Part shown: positions 1 through 11,002 of the stretch, in pieces
Numbering within the stretch: position 1 is the first letter of the stretch
Layout of the letters: every line of letters begins with the position of its first letter
DNA from: Adenophora triphylla var. japonica
Lineage: Eukaryota > Streptophyta > Magnoliopsida > Asterales > Campanulaceae
DNA length: 64,000 nucleotides
Reading direction: 5' to 3'
Assembly: GCA_022495995.1 (NCBI GenBank)
Contig: JAFEMH010002441.1
Location: 248,001 to 312,000 of the forward strand
Notes under the pieces: model-generated
What the model was told of the DNA's origin: nothing
Seen by the model: the letters and a program-made list of their open reading frames with translations, nothing else
Databases searched by the model: none
Translations under genes and position numbers: made by a program

Positions 1-150
1 GAGATGGTTGAGGTTGGCAAACCGCCGGCACTTGTCGCAGTTCTGACGTGCCGAACGCAACTGCCTCCATGGAGATCCAAGAGTAACCCATTCTCGAGGA
101 TCACTTGCATCAGTGGCTCGGCATTCATGTGAGGACCGCAAGGACCATCA
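1..150 (-). pseudogene. GYP-1 integrase N-terminal zinc finger, fragment
   Basis: Minus-strand translation gives a His-bearing GPCGPHMNAE stretch and, in another frame, QNCDKCRRFANL. Together these resemble the HHCC finger at the start of gypsy integrases. At least one frameshift separates them. The DDE core is beyond the left edge. Confidence 0.6.
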
Positions 151-679
151 TGACTTCGGCCATCAACTCTTCGCTCTTTCTTGAGTGACACATAAGAGGA
201 GTGGTCCTTGATAGCGTTTCTTGTACAGTTGCCTCCTAGATGACATAATGGGAGGCCAACCTTTTCGTGGCTCGCAAGCTTTGGCTCGACACCTTCTTTT
301 GGTCTACCTTCTTCGTCTCTCGAAAGCCGACTCTCCGTCTTTGAGGAATTGGTAACTGATTGTACCAAGGTTCCTTTATGGGCTCGGGTCCTGTGTCCAC
401 TTCACAATGTATAGGTCAGCTTCTCTTCTACCCACTCAAGGGCTTTATGGCTTTTCCTGTGGATCTCTACCAATGAGGCTAGAGTAGCTAGGGCATCTCG
501 CGACTGTTTCTTTCCTCGGCAAGTAGTGGAAAGTCACTTCTCCGAACCGTCCGCCAAATAACTCCTCCATACGGGCATGATACCGTTGACAGATTGGTCC
601 ACAGCCTTCCACTTGTTGGAGACTTGGTTGATGATCGTGGCCGAGTCTCCGTAAACTTCGAGCTCCTTGACATTTCTTT

Positions 680-1144
680 CTAAGGCAGCCTCCAAACCAA
701 AGAATGCAGCTTCATACTCGGCGACATTGTTCGTGGCAGAAAGTTCAACTTGAGGGCTATGGGGGTATGCTCATCTTTCGGATCGACCAATAGCATTCCT
801 ACACCATTTCCTCTTTTGTTAGCGGCTCCGTCAAAGAACAATTGCCATCTATTCTCGTGCTCAACCGCAAAGATCCCTTCATCTCGGGAATTGGGGTTCA
901 GCCCTCTCGTCTTCATTATCGGGGAAATTCGCCAGTGATCTCGACAATGCTTGACCCTTGATGGCCTTTCTCGGTCACATAGTTGATGTCGTATTCTCGC
1001 CAAGAAGAAGGACCACTTCGCTAAACGCATCGAGAGGGAAGGCTTGTCAAAGATGTACTTGATGGGGTCCATTTTCGAGACCAAATTCACAGGTGGGCTT
1101 GTATATAATGCTTCAATTTGCCGACTACCTGCACTACCCCGCAC
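680..1144 (-). pseudogene. GYP-1 RNase H, degenerate
   Basis: This is the RNase H part of a gypsy polyprotein, which degrades the RNA strand during reverse transcription. The recognisable stretch is WQLFFDGAANKRGNGVG followed by a GMLLVDP turn, matching the first catalytic Asp region (xFDGAxNxxGxGxG). It lies between the RT (1350-2190) and the integrase finger (1-150) as expected. Upstream residues are the RT/RNase H connection. No continuous reading frame links it to its neighbours, so it is a remnant. Confidence 0.75.
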
Positions 1145-1349
1145 AGTGTCTTTTCACATGCCGAGTAATTGAGCTCACTCCCCGTAGCTTCCTACCGACA
1201 AAGTAAATGGCGTTTTCTACCCGAGAGTCTTTCTTTTCCCGAGCAAGCATAGCCCCAACCGCCGTGTTCAGGATGTGAGATAGAGCGTAAGAGGCTTCGT
1301 CTATGTGGGGGCATAAGCACGGGGATGTACTAAGTATGCCTTGATCCGG

Positions 1350-2190
1350 TCAAAGGCATCTTGGCATTCTTCGGTCCATTCTCAGGTCCACATTCTTCTT
1401 CATGAGCTTGAAGACGGGCTCGCACATAGTGGTCAACCGATTGACGAAACGGCCGATGTACCGCAATTTACCCATGAAGCTCTTGACTTCCGTCCTGGTT
1501 TGAGGTGGCCTCATATCCATGATGGCTTTGATCTTTCTGGGGTCAACTTCTATACCTCGCTCCGTGACCATATACCCAAGCACTTTTCCCTTGTCACTCC
1601 GAAGGTGCATTTGGCAGGTTTAGTCTCATGGAATGTTGTCTCAACCTCTCAAAGAATTTTCGTAGGTCAACAAAGTGCCGCCCACCCTCTCCTTTGGAGT
1701 GGATTATCATATCATCTACGTAGACCTCAATCTCCTTGTGGATCATGTCATGAAAAAGCGCGGTCGCGCCCTTTGGTAAGTAGCCCCGGCATTCTTGAGC
1801 CCGAATGGCATTACCGTATAACAAGAGGTTCCCCATGGTGTGGTGAAGGCCGTCTTTTCTTGGTCTTCCTCGGCCATCTTGATCCGGTTGTAGCTCGCAA
1901 AACCATCAACGAAGGATTTGACTTCGTAGTTGGCAAAGTGGAGTCCACCAGATGTCTATGCTTTGCGTAGGGTAGTCGTCTTGGGCCGGCCTTGTTCAGA
2001 TCTCGAAATCCACACAAAGAAATAAGACCTTCCCATTGGCCTTGGTTACGGCCACGATGTTGGACAACCATGTCGGTATTCAATGACTCGATGAACCCTA
2101 CCCGCAGAGCTTCTCAATTTCTTCTTTGACCCGTAGAGACCATTCCGGCTTAATCTTTCTCGCCGTTTACCGGCTTAGCATCCGGTGCTA
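1350..2190 (-). pseudogene. GYP-1 reverse transcriptase, degenerate
   Basis: Pieces of a Tat/Ogre-like RT lie in successive frames. Around 2110-2180 is EWSLRVKEEIEKL, near 2000 FRDLNKAGP, at 1594-1836 the catalytic block FHDMIHKEIEVYVDDMI with the YVDD active site, and at 1350-1610 the thumb/connection block including VDPRKIKAI and KSFMGKLRYIGRF. The order is correct for RT. Frameshifts separate most blocks, so no functional enzyme could be made. The lineage call rests on similarity of these motifs to Ogre-type RTs as I know them. Confidence 0.8.
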
Positions 2191-3535
2191 GAGGGATTCT
2201 CGTGTTCTACTATCGAACCTGTCTAGCCCCGCATATCCTTGTATGACCATGCAAACACGTCGACGTATTCTCCGAGCAAACGATCAATCTGTCCCTTTCA
2301 ACCCCCCGGAAGAAGCTTCCAATCTGTGTCTCTTTAGGTTCCTCAATAGTACCCAAGTTCACACTTATCAAAACCTCCTCGGCACTGGGCCCGGTTTTCC
2401 TCTTTTCCGAAACCTCGCTTAAAGATTTCTTTAATGTATTGTTCGTTTAGTGTGTTTGCATCTTGTTCAAATGATTCATTATTAACTGTTGTTAAGTTTT
2501 GAGTTAATTTATCATTTGTTAAGTTGGCAATAAGAGGATAATCGTAAAGATTTGTCATTTCATTCAAAATAAGGGAAAGATGACATCGATTACATTTTCA
2601 TAATCCTCGTGCGTGAGGCCTTCTGATGACTCGAGGACTCGGAATTCAAAGATTCCCGACTGACCGAATAGACAATGTGGTGTTTGACACGACTGGCTGA
2701 GAAGGACGGGGTACCAATCCAAGCTCCGTGATCATTTGCTGCCGATCAAGCTATCGGCCCCGAGAATGTCTCCCAATTCTTCAATGGCATTTCGTCTTAG
2801 TCACCAAAGTGCGAGGATCAAAATGACTTTCACCATCGTCTCCAATAACGGCAACTATCTCATCATCTGAATCAAGTCGATCAAGTCCGGGATTTGTGCT
2901 TCTTCACAAACAACTCTTGCAAACCCCACTGACTCGTCTTTCATCGGGCCGGGCAGCCTTCTATCCGTCGATCTTTGGAAGAGCTAACTCAAAGGCGGAG
3001 AAGTCCATTGTCCCGGATGCCGACTCTTTGCCACCGGCCGGATTTCCTTTCAAGACGTACTCATTCTCGAACGGTAGTGGTAGCCCTGTGGATATCTCGG
3101 CAAATCAAGGAACATTCTTCGAACGGGATTGGCCGGCTTTCCCTAACTTTCTCAAGGTTCTCTAGAAGGGTTTTCTGCAAGGAGATCTCGGCGATCACTT
3201 TCATCATATTGTGTCCCTCCTTTTGTAAAGTAATGGGTCGAGACAGACCGTAAGGATGGAGCCGGACCCCTTCACCTTTCGTGCCTTTAGCTTTTCCTCG
3301 GCATCCCGAGAGTTCGGCTTTGTACTCCCAAGCCATATCTCGATAGTCTGCTCCTTCACATCAATGATGGTGTTACGACCTTGAAGTCTTCTACCCAATC
3401 CAAGTCCCTAAGATAACTCATTTTTCGCATCATTCTCATGGCAGAGGGATTTTATCTAAGTAGTGGTGAGGTCAAGGCAACACACTTCAGCCTTGGAAGA
3501 AGCTACGGAGAATCCTGGCCAATGCTAACCCTTCA
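2191..3535 (-). other. GYP-1 region between RT and protease, unrecognised
   Basis: This lies where the protease-RT linker should be. Only short frames are open, for example 3061-3336 on the minus strand, and none carries a motif I recognise. I treat it as decayed polyprotein. Confidence 0.4.
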
Positions 3536-3796
3536 TCATCGTGCTTGATCTCCAATATCGGGATATCCCCAAAGTCCGGTTCCTTCTACCGTGACACTGT
3601 CCCCATAAATGGTGGTGATAGTTCCATCACTCGACCGAAATTTGACGCACCGATGCAAAGTAGAGGCTACCCCGTTTATCTCGTGGATCCAAGGCCGTCC
3701 CAAAGAAGGCAAGAAATGAAATCGAATGTCAATAACTTGAAAGTCAACGTCCATGACCTTTTTTCCGAACCACATCTTGAGAGTGGCGATCCCCAA
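3536..3796 (-). pseudogene. GYP-1 aspartic protease C-terminal part
   Basis: The fragment contains DFQVIDIRFHFLPSLGRPWI followed by HEINGVASTLHRCVKF. The LGRPWIH...G..STLH signature marks the C-terminal half of the retropepsin in Tat/Ogre elements. The catalytic D-T/S-G triad should lie upstream (higher coordinates, about 3800-3960) and I could not find it in a clean frame. It is followed at lower coordinates by the RT, the normal gypsy order. Confidence 0.75.
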
Positions 3797-5225
3797 AACC
3801 GATCGTGCAAAGGAGTCATAGGCCTTAATAGTCTCGACTAGAAGGCTTTAAGTCCGTTGGCTTCTGCATCCAATAAATCCATCATTTTAGCCGGGCAAGA
3901 CATTCATCGTGCACCCTCCGTCGACTAATACTCGTGGCAATCGACGCTCTTCTAACCGGACTGTGATGTAAAGAGGTTCGTTGTGACTAGCCCCATACTT
4001 TGGCGTGTCTAAGTCAGAAGGTAATGATGTTTCCGTAGTGGATATTTCCAATCATTCGACGACCTCATCCGGGGTGACATCTATGGGCACCATGGTCTTG
4101 GCCAAACTTTCTTCTAGCTTCAACTTATGAGGGTATGAAGAGGTCAACAGTGGACCATAAGGAGATATTGGCTTAGGTACACTTCAACCGAGTTAGGATC
4201 TGGATCCTCCTTATCGAGTCGCTTTTCTCGCTTCCGGCTTATAAGGTCTTTTATCTCGTTTTTGGCTCGTAGACGGTGCTTCTTTTGTCACCCTTAGGCC
4301 GCTCAACATTCATCTCGCCTGCACCGAGTCATCACATAGACATTGGATTTTCCTTGGTCATTATTCCTACCGGGAGGATTCTCACAATTCTTTCAAAGTC
4401 GAGGCGGATTCTTACCGGCGTATGGCCAATTTCGCTGATTGATCTGATTGACGGTCTTGCCGGAAGCATAGGCGGCTTCCCGAATCCGGTCCTGTGTTAC
4501 CGGCTTTTTGACCTTTTCTCGAGTTTGACCGGCTGATTTCAACTTCACCTTCTCCGTTTAAAGCTTTCACAGCCTCATTCAAACTTTTCAAAGTCGCATG
4601 CAACAAGAATTATCACTTCCGAGTTTGGAGCTTGGCAAATGGCTTTCTCATCCGAACCTAGCAACTTCTTTAACAGAGTAGGATCACATTCCTCATCACC
4701 GTCAAGCATGTCTTTTCTTTCCCCGGGGGTCAACCTTCCGACGGCATCTTTGACGTTGGCCAAACATTTTCTCGAAGTGGGAAATTCCATCATCAATAAG
4801 GATTTATCGCGGGGTCAAACCTCATGGCGGGTTCTTTTTCCTTACCGTCGAGATATTTTCCGGGCTTTTGGCTCTCGGGCTAACCACTCCTCTATTGTCC
4901 CTTCCGCACTTCGACCGTGTCTTCATCGCTGTCACTACAAGCAGCTCTCGTGGGAACTTTCGCCTCGACTCGATGACCAATGAGGGCAAAAGCAGGTCGG
5001 GATACTTCGACGCCATACGAGGGGTATCTCGCACTCTTCCTGCCTTAGGGATTACCAGAAAACATCATTATCATCGTAGGACATAAAGGGGACCGGGGTC
5101 GCCTCTAAACTCGTGACTCTTTCCAAGGCATCCATACATTCTTCTTCGTACCAAGTTTCGTGAGTGACTACTAACACCGTGATAGAGTCTACCCTTCCCC
5201 GATGAGAGTTTGGCTTCGGCGACGC
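3797..5225 (-). other. GYP-1 gag/linker region, unrecognised
   Basis: This stretch lies between the N-terminal ORF and the protease. Short minus-strand frames (4412-4606, 4575-4796) are open but show no CCHC knuckle and no gag core motif. Gag may be lost or too decayed to see. Confidence 0.35.
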
Positions 5226-5906
5226 TTACATGTTCCAGACGGCGGGCTGAGCCCACTTCCCTCTTTTGGCTAAAGCTTCGATCAAGTTCCTCCATTCACC
5301 TACCAAGTCCTTGTACGGAGTATTGAACTCTAGGATATAGGACTCATACACTACCTCATCCTTCTCCGAGCCTTTGCATAGGCCGCAGACACACTTTGAA
5401 GTGATTTCATCCCCTATTCCGTGTCCGTGGCTTTCTACCTCATCTTGCCCTTCGGGTTTCACTTCCGTTGGCTCCAAGTCCATTCCTTTTACCGAACCGT
5501 CATCATCGTCCGTAAATCCATCCATTCCTATTCTCGTTTCCGACCGACTCTTCACCGTAGCCGTCCGAGAGGTAGGCAAATTCACAAAGGCGACAAAATT
5601 GGAAAGGTCAAATTGGCACCGGGATTCCAAAGTAGGCTCAGCCGAAAGGAGGAAAAAGGTCCCTGGGGGACGCAGAGGAAGCGAGGGTGTCGGGACCCTA
5701 ACAAATTGGGGTATTGGAGAAGACCGAGAAGGGACAGCCTTTGGCAATGGGTTATATGAAGATGGGGGAGGGCATTGGTTATAGGCTAGCTCTTCTTCCC
5801 TAGTCATCCGGTTACCCAAACCAAGACTGTTCTCCGTCAAATCGGCCATTCTCGACTCTCGAAACCGAGGATTCCGCGAACCTGCCCGAGGATTCCGCGC
5901 TAACAA
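5226..5906 (-). CDS. GYP-1 N-terminal ORF of unknown function
   Basis: An open frame of 226 codons is the first sizeable ORF after the leader. A second in-frame Met (MADLTENSLGLG) near codon 20 is a likely start. The N-terminal half is rich in Pro and Ser. The middle is acidic (DGFTDDDDG), and the C-terminal part holds a CVCGLCKG pair of CxxC-like cysteines followed by a GEWRNLIEALAKRG segment. I recognise no domain. Tat/Ogre elements often carry an extra ORF or gag at this position, so it may be a divergent gag or accessory product. Confidence 0.45.
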   Translation of the reverse strand: MLARNPRAGSRNPRFRESRMADLTENSLGLGNRMTREEELAYNQCPPPSSYNPLPKAVPSRSSPIPQFVRVPTPSLPLRPPGTFFLLSAEPTLESRCQFDLSNFVAFVNLPTSRTATVKSRSETRIGMDGFTDDDDGSVKGMDLEPTEVKPEGQDEVESHGHGIGDEITSKCVCGLCKGSEKDEVVYESYILEFNTPYKDLVGEWRNLIEALAKRGKWAQPAVWNM

Positions 5907-7564
5907 GTCGCCGACCCGGTGTTCTCACCCACTTCTTTCTCGCCGGGAAAGGGATAGGAAAGGTTTAGACTCAGGTAGGTGTTTAGTCAAGGCTCAGGCA
6001 ATATGCAAATTAGAATCTTCAAGTTTACTTAAAATGTTGTCTTTTATTAATATCTATTTGGTTGGAAAAGGGATTCTCGCCCTTCTTTTTTCACAACTAC
6101 TCTAGATCCTGGATCGAGTGGGTTCCGTCACTACGTCTATAAGCCCCTCGTATTCCACCTCGTATTTCGACCTCCCAGGTGGATGTACCCGGCGAGGGTC
6201 CTATAGGGCACGCGGATCCCACCGACCGAGAGTAAAGAACGCTCCTATCGGGTCTAGCGGGTCATAGGACCTTTCAACGCACGAGCGATGCGGATTATAG
6301 TCAAGGCATACCGGAAAGTCTCGTCTCTCTCGCTCGACGGATCTTTGACGAGTTTCGCTGAGCGAATGACGGTTTTGACTTTCGGTAATGTCCGAGAGAA
6401 TAATAGGCATGGGTCGGGCAAGAAAAGCCGGATGACACAGTCACATTGAACTTCGTTGCATACGCAAAGGCGTGAGTCGGAATCGAAGTCAATGCCGGCC
6501 AAGATCTTGCCAATTTTTCCTTGTCGGAATTTTGGCGAGCTTCGCTTGAGCGAAAGATCTTTTGATTTTTGGCAAAGACTCAGTCTTGACTCTTACGCAT
6601 TCCGTGCGGGTCAAGATCAATAGTCAATGTCGGAGTCAAGATCCCACAGATTTTTCCTTGTCGGAATTTCGGCAGAATTTCGCTTGAGCGACAATCTTGG
6701 CTTCCGTTATGAGCTAAGGCTTGACCTTTACGCGGGTATGCAACTGGCTATATGACACGGACTAGACCAAAACCAACCAAAAGTCACGGTTTTTTGAAAC
6801 GTGTGACACGGACCGTGCATTGGTCGACACCGGGCTGCCATGGGGAGGTTGGGATGATTCCGTGCGCGCCCGGGAGCATCGTAAGGCTGTCCGTGATCGG
6901 CACTGGAACCATCCTCGGGTTTGAAGGACGTGCGTGCAAAAGTGTACAGGATATATCAAGTGCGCGTAGTGTGCGGTCTCCTAAAAATGTTCCTTTTTGA
7001 GTTAAAACAGAGATTTTCATAATGTGTTTTAAAGGAATGATTTTCGGGACGGGGAAAATGCAACACGTAAGCACGTAAATTTTCCTGGGAGCCCCCAGTC
7101 ATGGAGCCGAGTAGCCCCAAGCCGCTAGGACCGCCAGATTAACCATGATTTTTCCCGGTGGAATTGCCACCGAGGTCGCCCTGGCCGTAATCCAATGAGG
7201 ATTGAGCCGTACGACCGCATGGATCAATTTTCCAGGTTCCACTCCTCTTGCTATTTTTCGGTTGTTTCCCGTTCAAAGTATGCACAGATTCCAAGATGCA
7301 AATGATGCAATGCATGGTAAAGAAAGAAAGCACGATTAATGAAATCGGCGATGGGAGTCTAACCCGCTCAAAGGGAAAAGCTTTCTTCTGTTTTTTTTTT
7401 TTCAAAATTGTTTTTCGAAAAGGGATACTGGTACGTGGATTGTTAAACCACCGGTTATCCCAACTCCCACGTCAGGGAGTGTACAGGAAGGGTAAGTGGT
7501 TTCCACCTATATACCGAGTATCGATTTTTGTTTTGAAAATAAAAGCTTTTCTCCTTTGGGATAG
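5907..7564 (-). other. GYP-1 untranslated leader
   Basis: This 1.6 kb stretch between primer-binding site and first ORF has no credible coding frame. It holds short imperfect repeats of a TTCGCTTGAGCGA palindrome type (around 6350, 6540 and 6675). Long leaders with such repeats are common in Tat/Ogre elements. Confidence 0.5.
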
Positions 7565-7582
7565 TCCCCAGCGGAGTCGCCA
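7565..7582 (-). promoter_or_regulatory. GYP-1 primer-binding site
   Basis: Read on the minus strand the site is TGGCGACTCCGCTGGGGA, a few bases inside the LTR end. Ogre-type elements use a tRNA-Arg primer with this kind of sequence. A related PBS-like copy (TGGCGACTC) lies inside the LTR near 7655-7670. Confidence 0.8.
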
Positions 7583-8239
7583 AACCGTGAATGTGGTGCC
7601 CAAATTTTGTGTGGATTCACGCGAGTTTGAAGACATCCGAGTTATTTGAAAAACGGAGTCGCCACGCCATTTTGATTACCTCAAAACTTTGAAAAAAAGG
7701 TTTTTACTTGGGTTCGGAGGTTAAGTTACCCCTTGGGAAGAACGTTTGGCGTTCACCCAAAGTGCCTTGCCGGAGCAAGTCTCCCAAGATTTCATTAATC
7801 ATGCTTGCTTGCGTGCTTTCTTGTGTGCATGTGTTTGAAAATAAGGGGGGAAATGTCCCAAGTTGTCTTCCGGACGTACAAACCATTTATTGGTTGTCGC
7901 TCGGGATTCCTTGGAATTTTATGTATTTGGGATTATGATCCCGTCCTCATCTTATGATTTGCGATCATCGCATTTTAAACCTCGGGACCCTCGGGACTTG
8001 CGTGATCGAGAGAATGACTCTCTTTTGGTCAAAGATGAGGTTCTTTAGAAAAGGAGGGTCCTTAGCCCATCAATCCTACGCTTTAAGACGGTCGAGCTCG
8101 TATAGAGGCTTCATACTCTTTCTTAAGCGATAATCGGAGATATAGGGTTCAAGGTGTCCCTTTCTAAAGAAATATGAAACCTTTAATGGAAGGAACGATG
8201 TAAAGATAGGATCTTTTACACCGGTCCGTTCCAAGGTTG

Positions 8240-8660
8240 GGGGAAAGGGGGAAATGCATGATGAAAAATGACACTTTAATGAAAAGATGACATTTTTGGG
8301 TTGCAAATGATGCACTTAGTTTAAAGAAATAATCTTTATTGCAAATGATGCATAAAGATTTGATTTTTATGCAAATGATGCATTTTTGTTGAAGAAATTG
8401 GCATTCATTATGCAAATGATGCATAAAGATTGCATTTTGAAAAGCATATGATGCTAGTTTATGGTAAAGACATGGTCTTTAAAGCAAATGATGCTTGAAC
8501 AAGGGGTTTTGAATGCAAAGGATGCATTTTTATTGAAAAGATTGGATTTTTATATGCAAATGATGCATAAAAATGACATTTTTATTTGAAAATGGAAGTT
8601 TTAGGTGCAAAGGATGCACCTTTATGAAAAAAGACTACATTTTTATAACGAATAAGGTCT
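8240..8660. repeat. Interspersed TGCAAATGATGCA motif array
   Basis: About ten copies of a near-palindromic 13-mer (TGCAAATGATGCA and variants such as TGCAAAGGATGCA) occur at 25-70 bp spacing, separated by AT-rich sequence. A further copy is at about 7296. It lies in the LTR downstream of the TATA box. Confidence 0.75.
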
Positions 8661-8996
8661 TAATGCATGCAAAAGGGAAAGGGGGGGTGATAAAGATGTG
8701 ATCTTTAACTATGAATGCCAAGTCCCAATCAAGATATATGAATGCAATGAGCAAGTATATCAATTAAAAGCAAGGTTAGGGCGTGCGAGGTTACCAATTG
8801 CTTCCTTTGCTTCTTTGGTCGGAGCTAGGAGGAGAGATTGGTCTTGGATCTTCAAGGAGGAGGGAGGGAGCTTCTTGGCCTTCTTCTTCACCTTCTTGAG
8901 CCTTCACCAATATTCTTCACGTCTTGGGAGTGACTGAGTGTATTGCTATGGATTGTGTGTATTGTTGTTGTGTTGAAATGGGTAGAGGAGGGCTCT

Positions 8997-9004
8997 ATTT
9001 ATAG
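8997..9004 (-). promoter_or_regulatory. GYP-1 LTR TATA box
   Basis: TATAAATA reads on the minus strand, followed by GAGCCCTC, about 300 bp inside the LTR start. GYP-3 has the same box and similar flank (TATAAATAGAGGGCTC), which supports it as the promoter. Confidence 0.75.
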
Positions 9005-9308
9005 GCAGTCTGGATAAGGCTAATGAAGCCGTGCGGCCAGAGACCTTGGGCTAATGCAGCCGTGCGGGCTTATCCACAATGACTCAGCATTCTAGAACCA
9101 TGCAAGGTGGCATTTTTCTAGAACCTTCTTCCTAATTAAGAAAAACGTGTTTTCTTAATTAGGAAGGCTCCCTTCAGCCCTAATTTTAATTTGGGACTGT
9201 TCCAGAACATTTCCGGAACACTAGGAAGGTCCGGGGAATTACCGGGAAACTTACCGAAATTGCCGGGAAATTTAACCGGAAGGCATGAGCCAGATTTGGG
9301 TACTTACA

Positions 9309-9410
9309 ACAGCCACTAAGATAATCTATCTATACAAAGAACCTAAATACCAATAGGTAAGGAACTGTACATATGCTGATAAAATCTTGCTGAATACACA
9401 GCACATCTCG
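9309..9410 (-). repeat. COP-1 3' LTR, truncated
   Basis: This matches 14096-14197 of the 5' LTR with few changes. The outer 110 bp are missing at the GYP-1 border. Confidence 0.85.
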
Positions 9411-9430
9411 GCAATTACCCCCCCTCAAGC
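9411..9430 (-). promoter_or_regulatory. COP-1 polypurine tract
   Basis: On the minus strand a GAGGGGGGG run overlaps the pol stop codon and directly precedes the 3' LTR, the usual site for plus-strand priming. Confidence 0.7.
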
Positions 9431-11002
9431 GAGACGACTATAAGGGAGGCAAAGCTTGATTGAAAGTGCTTGAAACCGTTGTTTAGGTAACCCTTTAGTG
9501 AAGGCATCGGCTAATTGATCATCGGAAGACACATATCTTAATTGCAAGAACCCTCGAGCCACTAGTTCCTGAACAAAATGATAATCAATTTCTATGTGAC
9601 GGGTACGAGCATGAAATACCGGATTATGTGCCATATGCAAAGCTGAAATATTATCACAAAATAGGAATGGATGGCGGAATGGAATATGCAGCTCCTGAAA
9701 TAAATAAGAAAACCATCGCAACTCTGCGGTAGTCGTGGCAAGAGCTCGATATTCTGCTTCACTACTTGATCTAGATACAGTAGTTTGTTTCTTTGCAGTC
9801 CAAGAAACAAGATTGGGACCGATAAAGATACACGCTCCAGTGGTGGAACGACGATCATCTGGGTCACCTGCCCAATCAGCGTTCGAGTATGCACAAATGG
9901 ATAGATTCGAGGAGCGATAAAAGGTAAGACCCAAAGAGAGTTTACCTTTAATAAATCTGAGAATCCTCTTAGCTGCAACAAGATGAGTCGAACGAGGTTG
10001 GTGCATAAACTGACACACCTGATTTACAGAAAATGCTATATCGGGACGGGTAAGTGTGAGGTACTGCAAACCTCCAACAAGGCTCCGATAAGTGGTGGGT
10101 TCAGGTAGTGGGTCACCTTCATAAGATGACAACCGAGAATGTGGAACAGAAGGAGTAGAAGCCGATTTACAGTCTGACATGTTGAACCGGTCCAGAAGAT
10201 CAAGCGCATAATGCTTCTGACATAACTGCAATGTTGATTTATCTCGGGAAGCATCAATTCCCAAGAAAAAACTCAAGTCACCAAGTCGTCGACTGTCAAA
10301 CGTGGCACAAATATCATCTATCACGGATGAGATAGCCAACGAAGAAGATCCTGTAACGATGATGTCATCCACATAAACGAGGATGATGGTGGTAGAATCA
10401 GTGGTGTGGCGAATAAACAATGATGAATCTGAGCGACTGTTGACAAACTTGTGACGGATCAAGAAATCATGAAGACGTTGAAACCACGCCCTAGAAGATT
10501 GCTTTAACCCATATAAAGCTCGATGAAGCTTGCAAATGGAGTCCGGTGAAGTGGGATCAATGAAACTAGGAGGTTGTTTCATGTACACGTCTTCACTAAG
10601 AAAATCGTTGAGAAAAGCATTCCAAACATCCAGTTGCTTAATATCCCAACTGCGAGAGTGAGCAACTGATAATAAGGTCCGAATAGTGGAAGGTTTCACA
10701 ACTGGGCTGAATGTCTCATCATAGTCGAGTCCGGCTTGTTGAGTAAAGCCCTGAGCAACGAGTCGAGCTTTATGTCGTTCAATTGACCCATCTGCCTTTC
10801 GTTTGTCCTTAAAGATCCAACGACATCCCATAACATTCATATGAGGCTGACACGGAATGAGAGACCAAGTCCGATTTTTATGTAATGCTGTGAGTTCGTC
10901 CTTCATTGCAGTCTGCCAATGAGGGAATCTGGAAGCTTGTTTGAATGTCCGAGGCTCATAGGATAACGAATCATTCTGAATAGCAACCAACGCAGAAGGC
11001 AA
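9425..11002 (-). CDS. COP-1 reverse transcriptase-RNase H
   Basis: A 525-codon open frame holds the C-terminal half of a copia polyprotein. It opens with the typical RT start (WQTAMKDELTALHKNRTW and [14 protein letters not shown]), then DVWNAFLNDFLSEDVYMKQP, LYGLKQSSRAWF and the catalytic YVDDIIVTG. RNase H follows with ADWAGDPDDRRSTTG, the SSSEAEYRALA block and TRHIEIDYHFV. In DVWNAFL copia RTs usually have DVKNAFL, so one residue is altered. It ends at the polypurine tract. Catalytic residues look intact, but the frame joins integrase only through a frameshift at 10903-11002. Confidence 0.9.
   Translation of the reverse strand: MPSALVAIQNDSLSYEPRTFKQASRFPHWQTAMKDELTALHKNRTWSLIPCQPHMNVMGCRWIFKDKRKADGSIERHKARLVAQGFTQQAGLDYDETFSPVVKPSTIRTLLSVAHSRSWDIKQLDVWNAFLNDFLSEDVYMKQPPSFIDPTSPDSICKLHRALYGLKQSSRAWFQRLHDFLIRHKFVNSRSDSSLFIRHTTDSTTIILVYVDDIIVTGSSSLAISSVIDDICATFDSRRLGDLSFFLGIDASRDKSTLQLCQKHYALDLLDRFNMSDCKSASTPSVPHSRLSSYEGDPLPEPTTYRSLVGGLQYLTLTRPDIAFSVNQVCQFMHQPRSTHLVAAKRILRFIKGKLSLGLTFYRSSNLSICAYSNADWAGDPDDRRSTTGACIFIGPNLVSWTAKKQTTVSRSSSEAEYRALATTTAELRWFSYLFQELHIPFRHPFLFCDNISALHMAHNPVFHARTRHIEIDYHFVQELVARGFLQLRYVSSDDQLADAFTKGLPKQRFQALSIKLCLPYSRLA

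Larger units (their letters stand above)
1..9308 (-). mobile_element. GYP-1: partial Tat/Ogre-like Ty3/gypsy retrotransposon (5' LTR to integrase start)
   Basis: The order on the minus strand is LTR (9308 to 7588), primer-binding site, long leader, unrecognised N-terminal ORF, protease, reverse transcriptase, RNase H, then the zinc finger of integrase at the window edge. The primer site (TGGCGACTCCGCTGGGGA) and the LGRPWIHE protease motif are typical of the Tat/Ogre branch of plant gypsy elements. The coding part is broken by many frameshifts and stops. Integrase core and 3' LTR lie left of the window. The right end abuts COP-1 exactly where COP-1's 3' LTR is cut, so GYP-1 probably inserted into that LTR. 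Confidence 0.85.
7588..9308 (-). repeat. GYP-1 5' LTR (about 1.72 kb)
   Basis: On the minus strand it starts TGTAAGTACCCAAATCTGG and ends TTCA just before the primer-binding site. GYP-3 starts its LTR with nearly the same sequence (TGTAAGTACCCCAATCTGG), which fixes the outer end. A TATA box is on the minus strand at 8997-9004. U3 holds two copies of a CCGCACGGCT-CATTAGCC motif, and the region after the TATA box holds a dispersed TGCAAATGATGCA array. Confidence 0.85.

Noticed and set aside
1341..1970. Plus-strand 209-codon frame over GYP-1 RT
   Set aside because: The minus strand holds clear RT motifs including YVDDMI; the plus frame is its shadow.
8240..8660. CRISPR-like or satellite array
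   Set aside because: Copies are short, near-palindromic and irregularly spaced in a plant LTR; a repeat-spacer array is not supported.
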